Source of the DNA: Muricomes sp.
GTDB lineage: Bacteria; Bacillota; Clostridia; Lachnospirales; Lachnospiraceae
NCBI GenBank assembly: GCA_020024675.1
Contig: JAHHTM010000064.1
Span: 1 to 6,766 of the forward strand
DNA length: 6,766 nucleotides
Direction: 5' to 3'
Shown here: positions 5,621 through 6,766 of the stretch, piece by piece
Position numbering within the stretch: position 1 is the stretch's first letter
How the letters are laid out: each line of letters starts with the position of its first letter
Notes under the pieces: model-generated
The model's database searches: none
The model's input: only the letters and a program-made list of their open reading frames with translations
What the model was told of the DNA's origin: nothing
Position numbers and translations under genes: made by a program

Positions 5621-6766
5621 TCACAATAAATCTTCAAAAGGGTCATAAAATCCAGGATAAGATATGTCAATGCACTGGCTGTCAAGAATATTAGTGTTTC
5701 CATCGGCTACAAGTGCGGCAATGCTAAATGCCATGGCAATTCTGTGATCGAGTAAGGTGTGGATCGTAGCGCCTTTTAGAGGGGCTCCACCAGTGATGAT
5801 CATACCGTCAGAGGTAGGAGTGGCAGTTGCTCCCATGGCGGTGAGATTATCGGTGATAGAATCGATACGGTTTGTTTCTTTATGTTTTAGTTCCTGAGCA
5901 TCCCGAATGACAGTAGTACCTTCTGCACAGGCCGCCATAACAGCGATAATTGGAATTTCATCGATCAATGTAGGGATAATATCACCACAGATTGTTGTTC
6001 CATGTAATTTGCTTGTGCGGACTAAAATGTCTGCTACTTTTTCGCCACTTTCTATACGTTGGTTTAATAAAGTGATGTCACCACCCATGTCTTCACATAC
6101 TTTTAAAATACCGGAACGCGTGCTGTTTACACATATATTTTGAATGAGAATCTCGGAATCTTCAACCAAAAGTCCCGCTGCAATAAAATATGCTGCTGAG
6201 GAAATGTCGCCTGGTACGGTAATCTCCTGTCCATATAACTTGTTTCCAGGTGTTATAGTAGCAGTTGCTTCCGTAGAATGTAAACTGTGTGTGGATGTAA
6301 TATCGCCTCCAAAGCTCTTTAATAGTAATTCGGTATGATTACGTGAAAGCACAGGCTCTGTGACAGAGGTCTTCGAATCAGCGTAAAGTCCGGCAAGTAA
6401 AATACAGGATTTTATTTGAGCAGAAGACACGGGAGAGATATAATGTATCCCATGTAGATTTCTGGGAGTAATATAAAGCGGTACACAGTTGTTTCTAAGG
6501 ATACTAGCAATATCAGCGCCCATTTCCCTTAATGGATCAATAATACGTTTCATAGGACGACTTCTTAAAGAAGCATCTCCGGAAATTTTTGAATCAAATG
6601 ATTGACCAGCCAGAATGCCACTTAATAAGCGGGCAGTTGTACCACTATTTCCGGCATCAAGAATCTCTTTTGGAGCGTGTAAACCATGAAGACCTTTTCC
6701 ATAGATTGTGACATTATCAGAATCCTGTTCAATGTTGATGCCAAGTCGGCGGAAACAGTTTATAGT
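5621..6766 (-). CDS. aroA: 5-enolpyruvylshikimate-3-phosphate synthase (N-terminus beyond window)
   Basis: AroA transfers the enolpyruvyl group of phosphoenolpyruvate to shikimate 3-phosphate, the sixth shikimate step toward chorismate; chorismate also feeds p-aminobenzoate for folate. The frame is open to the right edge, giving 381 visible residues of a usual 425-430, so about 45 N-terminal residues (including the first PEP-binding block) are outside. Visible blocks, numbered from the edge: DAGNSGTTARLL near 42-53, GDASLRSRPMKR near 63-74, SAQIK at 115-119, RNHTE at 142-146, VPGDISSAAYF, NSTR at 214-217, LIDEIP with the catalytic Asp, KHKETNRID, DHRIAMAF and the SYPGF ending. The Met at 6553 is internal (inside RPMKR), not a start. 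SAQ-x-K, R-N-HTE and N-x-TR mark a class II enzyme. A 104-bp gap with a promoter separates it from the downstream regulator. Confidence 0.96.
   Translation of the reverse strand, partial: TINCFRRLGINIEQDSDNVTIYGKGLHGLHAPKEILDAGNSGTTARLLSGILAGQSFDSKISGDASLRSRPMKRIIDPLREMGADIASILRNNCVPLYITPRNLHGIHYISPVSSAQIKSCILLAGLYADSKTSVTEPVLSRNHTELLLKSFGGDITSTHSLHSTEATATITPGNKLYGQEITVPGDISSAAYFIAAGLLVEDSEILIQNICVNSTRSGILKVCEDMGGDITLLNQRIESGEKVADILVRTSKLHGTTICGDIIPTLIDEIPIIAVMAACAEGTTVIRDAQELKHKETNRIDSITDNLTAMGATATPTSDGMIITGGAPLKGATIHTLLDHRIAMAFSIAALVADGNTNILDSQCIDISYPGFYDPFEDLL

Noticed and set aside
6551..6553. Met codon at 6553 as the start of a short AroA.
   Set aside because: The frame continues to the window edge and encodes the essential DAGNSGTTAR and GDASLRSRPM blocks; this Met is inside the latter.

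Overview
This is a low-GC, AT-rich window with strong Shine-Dalgarno sites, U-tailed intrinsic terminators and near-consensus sigma-A promoters. It looks like chromosomal DNA from a Firmicute, most likely a Lachnospiraceae-type gut Clostridium. The family-level guess rests on the folate gene layout (HD-domain-like tail, folP, fused folB-folK) and on protein flavour, not on any database search. All main genes are intact and of normal family length, except the two cut by the window edges.

Region 1 (1-1938, + strand) is the distal end of a tetrahydrofolate biosynthesis operon. It holds the tail of a probable HD-domain protein, then folP (dihydropteroate synthase, GTG start), then a bifunctional folB-folK fusion (dihydroneopterin aldolase plus HPPK). 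A strong hairpin terminator closes it. FolB makes the pterin alcohol, FolK pyrophosphorylates it and FolP joins it to p-aminobenzoate, so three consecutive steps are encoded by two adjacent genes.

Region 2 (1941-4817, + strand) is a separate two-gene unit. A promoter with perfect -35 and -10 hexamers is followed at once by a palindrome that contains the TGGT-N3-ACCA core typical of FadR-type GntR regulators. The genes are a MetC-like cystathionine beta-lyase / C-S lyase and, 15 bp later, an NhaC-family transporter. A perfect 15-bp hairpin follows and can terminate transcription from both sides.

Region 3 (4824-5584, - strand) is a GntR-family regulator of the FCD (FadR-like) type, convergent with region 2 and with its own promoter. 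It is the natural candidate to bind the region 2 operator. Together the lyase, transporter and regulator look like a small regulated module for uptake and cleavage (or exchange) of a sulfur amino acid. The substrate is inferred, not shown.

Region 4 (5621-6766, - strand) is aroA (EPSP synthase) lacking about 45 N-terminal residues beyond the window edge. It carries the three short motifs used to define class II (glyphosate-tolerant type) enzymes.

The longest stretch without a gene is 1841-2107 (terminator, AT-rich spacer, promoter, operator). I saw no tRNA, rRNA, CRISPR array, insertion sequence or phage gene. The most interesting candidate is the regulator-operator-lyase-transporter module. 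The rest is well-understood core metabolism.
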